In this document: positions 34,107-45,400 of the stretch, in pieces | How positions within the stretch are numbered: position 1 is the stretch's first letter | Layout: each line of letters opens with the position of its first letter | Assembly: GCA_963556145.1 (NCBI GenBank) | Contig: OY744468.1 | Span: 3,968,001-4,032,000 of the forward strand | DNA: 64,000 nt | DNA from: Hygrocybe punicea | Taxonomy: Eukaryota; Basidiomycota; Agaricomycetes; Agaricales; Hygrophoraceae | Direction of reading: 5' to 3' | Position numbers and translations under genes: made by a program | Notes under the pieces: model-generated | Told to the model about the DNA's origin: nothing | Databases searched by the model: none | What the model saw: only the letters and a program-made list of their open reading frames with translations

Positions 34107-35945
34107 ATGGACAATAAAGGTATGATTGGTCTCCCTCATTCACTTTTTATTTCACCAGAACAATCAATTCGGCAAATACTCCATACGTCTCCTACATACA
34201 ATAACATTATTTCCTTACACCATGACAACCCCATCGTGGGTCATCCAGGATGTGACAAAACAATTGAATTGATTTCACGAACATCGACATGACCGACCAT
34301 CCATGAAGATGTTGAACAATATATCAATGGTTGTGCCGAATGCCAACAAAACAAACCACGATGTGGGAAACAACTCAGACAGCTCTTCCTGCACGACGTA
34401 CTGCCATACAATTGGCATACAATTTCTGTGGACATGATTGGTCCCCTACCGGAATCACATGGTTTTGATGCCATTTTGGTTGTTGTTGATAAACGTTCAA
34501 AACATCCCATCTTCGTCGCCACGAATACAACATTGACATCGGAAGGATGGGCACGATTGTTCCGTGATCACATTTTCAAACGCTTTGGCATGCCACACTT
34601 CATCATCTCGGTTCGCGGTTCTGTCTTTGTCTCATGTTTCATCACTGAATTATATTCCTTGATCGGTATCAAAGGACGACCCACGACAGCATATCATTCA
34701 CATGCTGATGGACAAATGGAACGGATGAATCAAGAACTCGAAATCTTTCTTCGTTTTTTCACCAATTATCAACAAGATGACTGGCATGAATGGCTTGCCC
34801 TCGCAGAATTTGCTTTGGCCAATCGTGAATCATCAGCAATCAAAACTTCCCCTTTCTTCGCCACACAGGGACAACATCCATGGACCGGCCTTAACCTCGA
34901 TACACATACTCCCATCGCAAATGAAGCTGTCAATGATTTCATTACACGAATGAAGACCATACAACAAAAAATCGGAGAAATTGCAGATATCACAAGACAG
35001 ACAATGAAGGATAAGTACAACAGTCATGTCAAAAACATCGCCTTTTCCCCTGGTGACAAAGTTTGGCTGAATGGAAAGAATCTAACCACAGATCATCCAA
35101 GCAAAAAACTTGACAATCAAAAGTTCGGCCCATTTACCATCCTCGACAAAATCGGTTTGTCATCGTACAAACTGAAACTACCGAAAACCTGGAAGATCTT
35201 TCCCATATTCAATGTTGCCCTCCTTTCCCCATTCCAACCTCCTTCTTCCCCTATCCAACAAAAATACCATCTTCGACCTCCTCCCGAAATCATCGATAAT
35301 GACGACCATTACAAAATAGAACACATCCTCGATTCCCGCATTTGCCGTAACAAATTATATTATTTAGTACACTGGCTCGATTATCCCCACGACGAAGATT
35401 CTTGGATCCCTGCTACCGAAACTACATATTGCCAAGATCTCATCGATGATTTCCATAAATTACATCCCCGCGCTCCTTCTTCTTCATCTCTTCGTTCTCT
35501 TTTTGCTCTTCCCCCTTCCATTATCCCTCCTTTTTCTTCCTCTTCTATTCTACTTGCCATCTACCCACATAATGCCGACCTTATTCATAATGGTTCAAAA
35601 AACCACGAATTCCAAAAGTATCTCTTCCCTCCCGGCATCACGCACGCTAACTTATATGAAACCACCCCCGTCAATGCCATTACATCCATCATCGAAATCT
35701 CTCCCCCTGTTATCGCTTCTGCCCAAATCACCGATACCACTGGCTTTGGCAACCTCGACTTCAACACCCATAAAAAATCCTGTCCCTACGCCTTCCCTAT
35801 CTCCCATTGTTATCGCCTCCCTTCTCCTATCCCCTCCGCCACCCTTTCACATATTTATGATATCACGACCCCTCATCGCTTCTCCCTCCTTCCTTCCTCA
35901 TTCATCCGCGATCACCCCGTTAACCCCGAACACCTTGTGTATTAG
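34107..35945 (+). pseudogene. integrase with chromodomain, Ty3/gypsy element
   Basis: Zinc-binding HHCC region: HHDNPIVGHPGCDKTIELI and CAECQQNKPRCG, broken by a TGA near 34290. Catalytic core: SVDMIGPLPESHGFDAILVV holds the first Asp. The second block reads FIISVRGSVFVSCF, where the family Asp before RG is Val. The Glu block is HSHADGQMERMNQELEIFLR. The C-terminal part has FSPGDKVWLNGKNL and YKLKLPKTWKIFPIFNVALL, then a chromodomain: YKIEHILDSRI, YYLVHWLDYPHDEDSWIPAT. Chromodomains of this kind guide integration to heterochromatin. A long Ser/Pro/Ile-rich tail ends at 35945. Confidence 0.92.
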
Positions 35946-35949
35946 TTTT

Positions 35950-36510
35950 GCCTACCCTAATCTTTCTTCTTTATATACCGCTCTCTTTTCTCTTTCCCTT
36001 CTTTACTCCTTGCCTCTTTACCCCCATGTCTGCCTCGCTGTCTTTCTCCCTTCCTCCCCGTATTACCATCTTCTTCCTCCTCATTTTCGCATTCCTTGCT
36101 CGAAGTGTCACCTCTGTGACCACGATGTCTGCTTCACCATCGACCTCATGCGCCCTTCTTCCTTCGGCTCCATCCACCCCACATCGTCCATCGCTCATCT
36201 CGGCATCAACCTCTTCTTCGCTCCCCGTATCTTCTACTCTACATGTCCCATTGGGCCTCCCCCTCCTGCTGTTCCCCTGACTGTTCCTATTTGGTTTACC
36301 GATGATCCCGTTGACCCTTACTGCGACTTCATCGACTGTGCCGCTGTGTATGACTCCATCTTCCCTCTGGTTAATCGGGACAATTCCCCTTGTTCCAGGG
36401 GTATTGTTACTTTTCACCCCGATCTAACCCCCGCTTCGGACCCCATTTCTGACTCTACATCCAACAATGATGTCATAACATGGGTCCAGAACATCATCGA
36501 CGACAATTGA
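35950..36510 (+). pseudogene. 3' open region of the Ty3/gypsy element, running into the 3' LTR
   Basis: After the chromodomain tail a second frame is readable: KCHLCDHDVCFTIDLMRPSS, PLTVPIWFTDDPVDPY, SIFPLVNRDNSPCSRG and VTFHPDLTPASDPISDSTSN, ending NIIDDN stop at 36508-36510. The last 35 codons or so lie inside the LTR (36405 on), and the 5' LTR copy encodes the same tail. It contains a CxxC...C cluster but no domain I can name. It may be an extra C-terminal product of this element family. Confidence 0.5.
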
Positions 36511-36982
36511 CGACGATATCCCAATCCATATGATTATCCTCATCATCCCATCACTGCTGATACACCACCATCACACACGCTCATACACGCACTCAATAAT
36601 ACCGCACAACATAACCACCAGATCAGTTGTCTGCTGACACCGGACCTGCAACGCAGCTGTTGGCCACCACGATGGCACCCCAAAACGCGCAGACCACGAA
36701 GTAAACCAAGACGCCATTCATCTCGGAGCTTGTCCTCATTGCAGCCACGCATGATGAGGAAACCTACCCTAAAGATGTTGTAATGTATATAAACCCAAAC
36801 ACTTGTAGTCAGTAACCTTAAGTTTAGTCTAGCTACTCTTCCCCCGACCGCTACCAGAAAACCTAGACTCTCCCCCTTTTTCCTCTTCCCTTTACTATTG
36901 TTTGTACTCACTTCTTATCCTCATACATCCTCGTTTGGTTTGTTGTTGCTGGAGTCTGCTATAAGAACAGCGATCCATAACA
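36405..36982 (+). repeat. 3' LTR
   Basis: 578 bp, same length as the 5' LTR, followed by the TTGCA duplication at 36983-36987. It contains the same TATATAAA and AAGTTTAGTCT blocks. Confidence 0.93.
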
Positions 36983-36987
36983 TTGCA

Positions 36988-38300
36988 CTCAATGTGAAAT
37001 GGTTTCCTGCATAAAATACACACTGCCAGTGGTTACTAGTATGCTGATGCATAGTGAGGACAGGGCTAAAGTACCTCACAGTGGGCATGAATATGTATGG
37101 GCCAGGGTATTTGCAGGGCAAGTAAATGGACACAACATGCACCTGATTGCAAAACTCATCATAGAAGCTCTTGAACTTGGCGGGGATGTTGTAAAACACC
37201 TTGCACTCCTCTCTTCTTTCTTTCTAATGTCCTATTACTCCTTTCATCCTTTCTGATTCCACACTTGATCATCACATGTCACCGCCATGACATCACTCCC
37301 TTATTCACATGTTTACATCCTCTAGTATATATAGCTTCATTATTCATTCAGCTCCCTCAGTCATTCTTTCCCTTGACTGAGGTGAGATCATCTGTCTTTC
37401 ATTTGTAGTACCTAAACTCATGTACTCATAGACTCGATCTACAGGTACATCAAATGGAGTCATTCTGTTCCCTTGACTGAGACTCGATCTACAGGTTATG
37501 CTGCCCTGACTGTTGCATTTCATAAAAAATAGATCAAATCCTCCTCACGCATCATCTCTCTGAGCCACGCCACCTTTTTTTTTAATATGTCCAATCTGCA
37601 TCTCGATCACATCCCTCTCCTTGAGGGGGCCCAGAATTATCATGATTGGTTGAAATCCATGTGATGTAGAGACTCAATGTCCCCCTGAGTCCATATTGTC
37701 AATATCTCATGAATCCGGATGAACCTGACACCTCCAAACGACTCACATTCCAACCCGACGTAACCTGACGTGATGTGATGTGACATGACCTGATGTGACC
37801 CAACGTATGCCGCTTTGTCACGACCGCTTTTGGACCAAATCCAGCAGCCTCATAAGCCCTGGAGTCCCAATTCTAGGAGACGGATCTCATTGGACTCGAT
37901 TCTCAACTTTGGACTTGCCTTATATACACATCCCCTCATCCTTATGGAGATATGTATGATTTTTAGATCTTTTTCTTGGACATTTGTTTTCCCCTCCATT
38001 TCCCTGTCTTCGTCGTATCGCAACCCCCCTCTTCAGATCCCCTTTCCAACTTTCCTTTGTAGTTTCCATCAGCCAAAATAGACATGACCAAAAGTAGACT
38101 ACCCACTCATGTACCATAAAAATGGTCCCCAATGACCATACAAAAAAGAGATACCCTTAGTCCCTGTTTTCCTACAGTCGGAATCATGTTTTAATCCCTT
38201 CACATGCTCGTCCTCATAGACCCTTAGATTTTCGTAGTTGACCTTGTCATCTTTATTGTTGTTCCATTATTCGTTCATTGTTCCCAATCTGACCCGACCT
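36988..38300. other. non-genic stretch right of the retrotransposon
   Basis: Apart from the copia-like remnant at 37260-37675 no gene is recognised. Dispersed short repeats of the type TGATGTGA/TGACCTGA occur near 37760-37800. Confidence 0.4.
37260..37675 (+). pseudogene. possible Ty1/copia remnant (LTR-like end and gag start)
   Basis: A sequence with TATATA (near 37328) and repeated ACTCGATCTACAGGT blocks (37433 and 37483) precedes ATG at 37587, which reads MSNLHLDHIPLLEGAQNYHDW and stops after 25 codons or so. The L-x-G-x-x-N-Y-x-x-W pattern is that of the copia gag N-terminus. Everything downstream is lost. The call rests on one short motif. Confidence 0.4.
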
Positions 38301-38545
38301 GACCCACCATACCTGATGTTGTCGGCATCGTCAGGTTCATTGTTATTTATCCATTTTCAGTCCATTCATTGCCAGGTTCATCATTATTTGTCCAGTTTTA
38401 CATGGTGGCTTTACATGTCACTTCCATTCTATTTCTTTTACTATTATTCCCAACACTGATTATCCACCGTCACTTCTATGCTGACACCCTCAGGTTAGGA
38501 TTTAATGTTCTGAAGCCACCCCAAAGCCACATCTACAGCGATATA
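38300..38545 (+). repeat. about 235 bp direct repeat, copy 1
   Basis: Similar along its length to 40495-40720, including GTCCAGTTTTACATGGTGGC, GCTGACACCC and TTCTGAAGCCACCCCAAA. The two copies bracket about 2 kb of repeats. They could be old LTRs of a small element or a segmental duplication. Confidence 0.7.
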
Positions 38546-38689
38546 CTCTTCTAGGTGAAGATCTTTGGATGTATGTCAGTGAGGGCAGCAACCCTCTTGA
38601 CCTCGTCCAGTTTGGAACTATCACTCCAACAAAACTCACTGAGAAGACCTTGGCGCTGGATGTCACCAAGGCTCTAGTGTTGCCATAGT

Positions 38690-38850
38690 TCAGTTCCGAA
38701 CCTAGCCGAACCCAGTTCAAACCCTGAACCGAACCCTAGGTTCAGTCTAAGTTCAGCCAAGTGCTGAACCGGACTGTGGGTTCAGTTCCAGGTTTCGAGG
38801 CCCGCCGGATTTCCTGAACGGCTCCAAACCGCGTCCAAATCATGGACACA
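38690..38850. repeat. GAACC/GGTTC-rich degenerate palindromic sequence
   Basis: Dense alternation of GAACC and GGTTC in both orientations (for example CTGAACCGAACCCTAGGTTC), which would form many small hairpins. Similar tracts lie at 40250-40400 and 49630-49790. Confidence 0.7.
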
Positions 38851-38860
38851 GATATTTTTA

Positions 38861-39566
38861 TTGCTGTTTGCAGTTATTTTGGCACATGTGACATAATCAC
38901 AAAAATTGATGTTTTCAACATTTCAATTTTAACTCCCTCAGTTTTGATCAGAATTATATGATTAGATAGGCAAAATTTTAGTACATTCTGATTTCCAGAT
39001 GCTGGTAATATAAATGAAATAATTTGTTCAATATACACCTAGTTTGGCTTATAAATGACTAAAATCAACATGTGGATTTTTGTGGAGTTGTTAGTGCTGT
39101 GAGAGCAGAAATAGATGTTTTGGATAGTCAACAGTACATATCTTGAGATGCTACAACTGATTTTATAACATTCCAGTACCTCTATCATGTTTTGAAGCTG
39201 CTGTAGTGATAGACAATAATATAAATTGCTTGAAGAATACATACAATGTATTAGATTGTTATAAAACATATCCTAGCATCTCAACATAGATTGTATTGAC
39301 CATCCAAAACATCTATTTCCACTCTCACAGCAGCAACAAATCCAAAAAAATCCACATGTTGATTTTAGTCATTTATAAGCCAAACTAGGTGTATATTGAA
39401 CAAATTATTTCATTTGTATTACCAGCATCTGGAAATCAGAATGTACTAAAATTTTGCCTCTCTAATCATATAATTCTGATCAAAACTGAGGGAGTTAAAA
39501 TTGAAATGTTGAAAACATCAATTTTTGTGATTATGTCACATGTGCCAAAATAACTGCAAACAGCAA
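38861..39566. mobile_element. 706 bp foldback element with long inverted repeats
   Basis: Starts TTGCTGTTTGCAGTTATTTT and ends with its complement, flanked by TA on both sides (38859-38860 and 39567-39568). The arms are about 300 bp with few mismatches; a shorter, less matched middle separates them. No coding capacity. TA duplication suggests a Tc1/mariner-type MITE, inferred. Confidence 0.85.
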
Positions 39567-39819
39567 TAAGGTATTTATTTCATTTGTTTTTCGTATTTCT
39601 TTACTTACTATTTCGTGTTAAATGGTATCATGTGACCGGCTGTGACCATGTAGCTTTCACACAACATAAATTGTGTTGTGTTCATCAAGGTAAGTTTCGA
39701 TTTTTTCTTAACTTTACTAATGTTATTTGTGACAGGCAACTTGACCGCGACCACATCGCGACCACACCCACCTTGGCACAAGATGAATGCCAATGCCAAT
39801 GCAATGCCAATGGACACGG

Positions 39820-40145
39820 GACAGCTGCAACACCACCACCACCACCACCAGCGCCGGCAACAGCAATGGCAATGGCAACAGCAACCAGGCAATGACAACG
39901 GCAATGGCCAGCAGCAGCAGCAACAGCAGAAGCAGCAGCACTGGCAGCAATGGCAGCAGCAGCAGTGGCAACAGCAAAAGCCATCCAACATCACCACCAG
40001 CGGCGGCAACAACAACGGCAATGACAACCACGATGGCCAGCAGCAGCAGCAACAGCAGCAGCAGCAATGGCAACAGCAGCAGCAGGAGTGCAGCAATGGC
40101 GGCAGCAACAGCAGCAGTGGCAGCGGCAGCAGCAGTGCCAGACAG
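39820..40145 (+). repeat. CAG/CAA/GGCAA low-complexity tract
   Basis: About 325 bp of imperfect CAG, CAA, CCA and GGCAAT triplets. It reads as poly-Gln, poly-Ser/Asn/Gly or poly-Leu depending on frame and strand; the open frames around it are by-products of composition. It lies between the foldback element and a GAACC-rich tract. Confidence 0.85.
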
Positions 40146-40249
40146 CTCCCCCACAGCCAAACTACCTCGCAAAGTGTAGCACCATATCAATTGATACATG
40201 CCTGTTATTCGCAAGGAGAACAGAGCTCATGGGGTGAGCCCACCTTGGT

Positions 40250-40400
40250 CCAGGGTTCAGACCGCATCTGAACCCAGACTGAATGTGGAGAGACGGTTCG
40301 ATGCCATCCGGGTCCAGGTTTGGCCATGTGCCAAACCGGACCCAAAGTTCAGTTTGCGGTTCCACCAAAAAGGCTTGGAACTGGACCAAACTGAACTTTG
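40250..40400. repeat. GAACC/GGTTC-rich degenerate palindromic sequence, second tract
   Basis: Same type as 38690-38850, with GGTTCAG, CTGAACCC and CCAAACTGAACTTTGG blocks. The sequence just outside it (TTGCCAAAGTTCAG on the minus strand) resembles that just outside the first tract, in inverted orientation. Confidence 0.65.
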
Positions 40401-40494
40401 GCAATACTACAAGGCTCACGTCTTCATCACTAACAACACCAAAGCTAATGCCATCATACATCACCATGTTGCTCCTCTTGTTGCCACTAGCATC

Positions 40495-40720
40495 CACCAT
40501 ACCCAACATTGTCGGCATCATCGGGTTCATTATTATTTATGCATTTTCAGTCCGTTCATTGCCAGGTTCATCGTTATTTGTCCAGTTTTACATGGTGGCT
40601 TTACTTTTACTTCCATTTCCACCTTTTACTATTATTCCTGTCACTTATTATCCCCTGTCACTTTCACGCTGACACCCCTAGGTTAGGATCAATGTTCTGA
40701 AGCCACCCCAAACCCGCATC
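40495..40720 (+). repeat. about 235 bp direct repeat, copy 2
   Basis: Second copy of 38300-38545, in the same orientation, with scattered substitutions and small indels. Confidence 0.7.
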
Positions 40721-41404
40721 TACAACATATATCCCCCATTGCCATTTATTGCTGAAACAGAAGATAGGAGTTGGCAGTGGAAAGTAAAGGAGGGTGGAAG
40801 AGGGCGGACAAGGCTGAATGACAATTCAAAACACCCCTCAGTCTTGCATGGGTGTTAACCCTGCTCTCCGGTTAGCTTTCTCCCCAAAAGTCATAGTTAC
40901 TTTACTCACATACCCATTTGTTCACACTCAGGTAGCAATTCCACCTCTGCAGGTGCATGTCCCCCAGGTCCATACAACTTTGGTGAATCACAAGAAGAAC
41001 ATCACATCATGCAGCCCTGTAGAGGCTTTATAATTCACCCATTTGCACATCTTGAATACCCTCCATTCTCAACACATTCCCAGGTGAGGCTCCCTTCATT
41101 GGATACTCTCTCTATCACATGAAGCTTCACTCCTCCATCACATTCTGGCTGTTGGAGAGGGACCTCTCAAGGGAACACACAGGACTCAAGAGGAAAGGCT
41201 AGGAAAGGCTGATCTGGATAGGATAGGATAATGAAGTGACTACTACATCTGGAAGTGCTACTGACTAAGGAACAGGTCACATGATCTATCAGGCACAACC
41301 ACTACAAGTGCCCCCCTTCTCTGTAGCAACACCCTTGTTGCTAGCAGAAAACCAAAAAACAAGACTGAACTGACCAAAAAATCTCTTCAAAATCTCTCAA
41401 CATC

Positions 41405-41620
41405 ACTCCCCAGTCACGACTCCCAGTCCTCCATCACATGGAGCAGGACCCTATCATCCATCAAAGATCAGTGGTGGCAGATGACCAAACTAGACTCTCT
41501 CTTGGCTCTCCAAAACTCCTCAGTCATGACTCCCAGTCCACCATCTTGTGGAGTGGGACCATATTGTCCATCGAAAAATGGTGGTGGTAGATGACCAAAC
41601 TGATGTCTTGTGGTTCTCAT
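41405..41620. repeat. two tandem copies of about 107 bp
   Basis: Copy 1 (about 41408-41512) and copy 2 (about 41519-41620) share CACGACTCCCAGTC or CATGACTCCCAGTC, then CCATC, TGGAG, GGACC, GTGGTGG and AGATGACCAAACT in the same order. Confidence 0.75.
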
Positions 41621-41759
41621 ATCACAGGTTCCCAGCTGGATTCCCGTGACTGGTGACTCGGTCACCGCACGCGTTTGGCCTCAGGTCACCATCTCACTCT
41701 TGCTGGTGGTCACAGCATTTGCGTCATCGCCAGTGCTCAGTCACAGCTCATTTGGCACG

Positions 41760-41872
41760 CCAGGTCACCACTCTTTGTGTCTTGCTCATCATCTTCCTCT
41801 GTCGACATCTCTCCAGGTCACCACTCTTTGTATCTTGCTCATCATCTTCCTCTGTCGACATCTCTTCCTTGG
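41760..41872. repeat. 53-bp tandem duplication
   Basis: Two copies beginning CCAGGTCACCACTCTTTGT and ending GTCGACATCTCT, differing at a single base (G/A) by my reading, so the duplication is young. Confidence 0.85.
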
Positions 41873-42430
41873 GAATGTATGTTCATTTTAAACCTTTCTA
41901 CTTTGCGAATTGACTTTTTTTTAATGTCAATCACATACAGTCTGCTCACTTTGCTATCCCCAGCTACACACACCCAAAGAGATTTCCAGAGATTTCGCTT
42001 CCATTCAAGCACACTTTCTGAGCCTGGCATTCTCCATCCGCGCAGCTCTCTTCAATGTTGGCCAGGGCATCTGGAAACCTTTCCTTGACCTCACTCCAGA
42101 AAACCTACAGGTTTGTCTCGACACAAATGTCATGGCCATGTTTGTGTTTTCCAGGGAAGCCATCTTATGGTTCAAGGAGAGTCACATCGACACTGAGGGA
42201 AAACTGGGTGGTAGAGGCAAATGAGGTTTGGTAGCGGCAAACGGGGTACATTGATGTTTACAAGCACAGAATGAGCTTTGCACAACTTGGTTGGACTGTG
42301 CTCCTGTCTCAAATGAATGTCTTACTTTTCTTTCCTTTTTCATTTAATATTGAGAGAGGAGGTGGGATTACTCGTACGCATAAGTTACACAAAAATTATC
42401 ATGGCATTATAGAGATTAGATATTATACAA

Positions 42431-45400
42431 CTATTCATTAGGCTTTCCATGCTTTGATTTCTTTTGCCCTGCAATGGTTGGTGCACGCTTTTTCTTTTGC
42501 TGAGCTGTTGACATGTCAGGAAGCGGCACAGAAGGGGATTCTGGACTTGTCAAGCTTGATGTCAAACCCAAGGATGCAGATGAGGAATCAATCTGTTTGA
42601 TACTAATGAAAACTGAGACAGTTACAGCTGTTTTAGTAATTCATGGCAGTAACTGGATTTTTTTTCATCAATTGAGAAATTTGGACTTAGTGGAATTTCC
42701 AGTGCTGAATCTTGTATCTCATGAAATACTGTATGGATTGAGATGGTTATAGAGGGAAAGTTGTACTATTTCTTAAGGGCTATCTACTCCTATCATTACA
42801 TTTAGACAATATTTAGTGTCTGGTGACTTGTGGATGAAACAAAAGGTAAACCAGTACTTTTTGATGCCCAAAATGATATTGTCAAATTATGCCATCAAAT
42901 GAGCTCATATGAAAAAGATTGGAGGGAACAACTTATTCATTTTTTCAAGGGCTAAAAGTACATATACCGTGTTTTTCTTTATTTTTGTCCTTTGAGGGAA
43001 TATTTCATCTATGCCATGTTTGTTCACATTAGGCTTGAAATGTCACAAGAATCATGATTATAAGCTCAAAGGACAAAAATAAAGAAAAACACGGTATATA
43101 TACTTTTAGCCCTTGAAAAAATGAATAAGTTGTTCCCTCCAATCTTTTTCATATGAGCTCATTTGATGGCATAATTTGACAATATCATTTTGGGCATCAA
43201 AAAGTATTGGTTTACCTTTTGTTTCATCCACAAGTCACCAGACACTAAATATTGTCTAAATGTAATGATAGGAGTAGATAGCCCTTAAGAAATAGTACAA
43301 CTTTCCCTCTATAACCATCTCACTCCATACAGTATTTCATGAGATACAAGATTCAGCACTGGAAATTCCACTAAGTCCAAATTTCTCAATTGATGAAAAA
43401 AAATCCAGTTACTGCCATGAATTACTAAAACGGCTGTAAACCAAGCACGGGACTTACAACCGTCTGTGGTAAATCTTGAATGTCCCTTGCCTTGTGGAGT
43501 GATTTGAGATGCTGTGACAGTGCATTCATGCCTAAGCGAGGTTTGTCAGGTATGCCCCACATGGCCTCAAGCTGAGCCATGACAGCTTTTGGGGATACTA
43601 ACTGGCAACGCATCTCTGCATTGATCCACTCTGGAATTTCACAAAATCTCTCAAACCACTTTCGTGCCTTGCGGATCACACATGACATGTCAGGCTTCAA
43701 TGCAGGGCAAGTCTTGAAAAGAAACATACTCTAGATCCTTTCCGCCATCCTGAACCAAACTGCTGCTCAATTTGGCAGATCGGTGGCTTCATTCTGGAGA
43801 TGTTGCCATTCTTGTCATGGACAGCCTCACCGGAATCCCAGCACTCCCAAATTGAGGCTATCGTCACCTGGTCAAAGCTCAGAGCAGAGGGTTTGTACAC
43901 ATCATACAGGAACTTTGGCTGTTGGATAAGTGCAAATACATCGACCCATCTTATGCACTTCTGCCCAAGAATTGGTGGCCAGAGGGTGTTTGGGGAACCT
44001 AGAGTAAGCATTAGCATCCATCAATGTCCATGTGGATGATTATGCTGACCTTCTCTGTGAAATGCCAGCAGAGGAGGCAAAATAAGGTCCACTGGAGTCC
44101 AAGTCCGAGGCACACTATGACCCAGAGGGGATGCGCAGACAAAGGCATGAAGGGTATGATCCTCAGCTGCATACACACCTGTGTCTTCCAATTCGTGCAT
44201 CGTGGGATCAATGATTGGAAGTGTTGAAGGAACCGGCACTCTGGTATCTTTCACCAGAAAGGGGTTTTCGCCATAATCGAGGATGGGGAGGAGTGTGTGC
44301 AGCCCCTTCTCATTCATCAATGGAGGATCCTGCTCCTGATGCAAGACTGGTGTCATGGATGCCAATGGTCTCAGCACTGTGATTGTCACAGATCATGAAT
44401 GGCTGAACAGGGCAGGGAATCATACTCACCTCAGTCTGCATATGTCTCATTGCTGTATCCTTTTGCTGGAGACAACATTGCTTTTTGTCATTGCATGAGA
44501 TGAGTGAGCTTCTGCAACTCAATATGCTGTGCTGCGAGCAGAGTCCGTACTTCTTCTAGCGAAAGACGTAGTGCCTCATTCTGGATCTGTGCAAGGTCAA
44601 TGGGACTGCCAGCATTTGCACGCAGTGTGCACAGCTCAGAAGGGAACACCATCTTTACCCATGCCTGAACATCAGGCTGAACAAGGGCTGGCAATCGGAA
44701 CAGTGCAGAGTCAGGTCATACTTGATACAAGGCCGCCGCACACTAAGTAAAAATAGTATATCGCAATGAATCTGTTTCACAAGCTGTCATGACGAACCTG
44801 GAAAAGGTATGGCCAGAGTTCAATTAGCATTTGCCAGTAGTTTGATGCCCCCGAGAGGTTCTTTTTCCCTAGAGGCAACTATTATCGACCAAAACTGTCA
44901 ATGTGAAACATAAGCACACCTTCAATTGTGTCAAGGATCCCCTCGGCCATTAGATAGACTCGCTGGAGGAAAGTATCTGGCACCCTGGTATGGCGCCAGA
45001 GTGGGTCATAATTCTCGTGAAGTTTAAATCCATGCGTTGCAAGAATGGCCTAAGGAAATCTGCAGTGAGCAATACACTGCGGCATCATAATCTGGTCATC
45101 TCACAGCTTTCAGAAGTGCCAGAGCATATGTGTCCAGGTACATTCCACGGCTCCACCCAAGCTTCACAGTGTCACTCTTATCAACACTGACAATGGTTAT
45201 ATTTCAGGAGATTTATTTTCCATGCGTGCAGTCAATGTACCCAAGGCGCTCTTGCAGGTACCCAAGGATGTGGCGTGGGAAGTGGACCTTGATGTTAGAG
45301 ATGAAGCCAGCCCTTTTGTAGGCTTGGTAGTAAAGGTTATACAAGTTGGATTCGTTGTAAGGCCTGATAGGCGATGATCCAAACAGTACACGGACCTTTT

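Larger units (their letters stand above)
22207..36982 (+). mobile_element. Ty3/gypsy chromodomain LTR retrotransposon, full length with nested insertions
   Basis: Two 578-bp LTRs (22207-22784 and 36405-36982), each starting TGTTAC and ending TAACA, are flanked by a 5-bp duplication TTGCA (22202-22206 and 36983-36987). Internal order on the plus strand is gag with zinc knuckle, protease, reverse transcriptase, RNase H, HHCC zinc-binding integrase and chromodomain, the Ty3/gypsy chromovirus order. Without the Harbinger and hAT insertions the element would be about 7.2 kb. It is dead: frameshifts, CGA-to-TGA stops and a changed integrase acidic residue are present. Confidence 0.95.
40721..42430. 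other. repeat-rich non-genic region
   Basis: Contains the 107-bp and 53-bp tandem duplications but no recognisable gene. Short Ser/His/Leu-rich frames here follow composition only. Confidence 0.45.

Noticed and set aside
39678..40271. 197-residue Gln/His-rich open frame
   Set aside because: The tract is open in nearly every frame on both strands because of CAG/CAA composition; no domain, intron or start context supports a gene.
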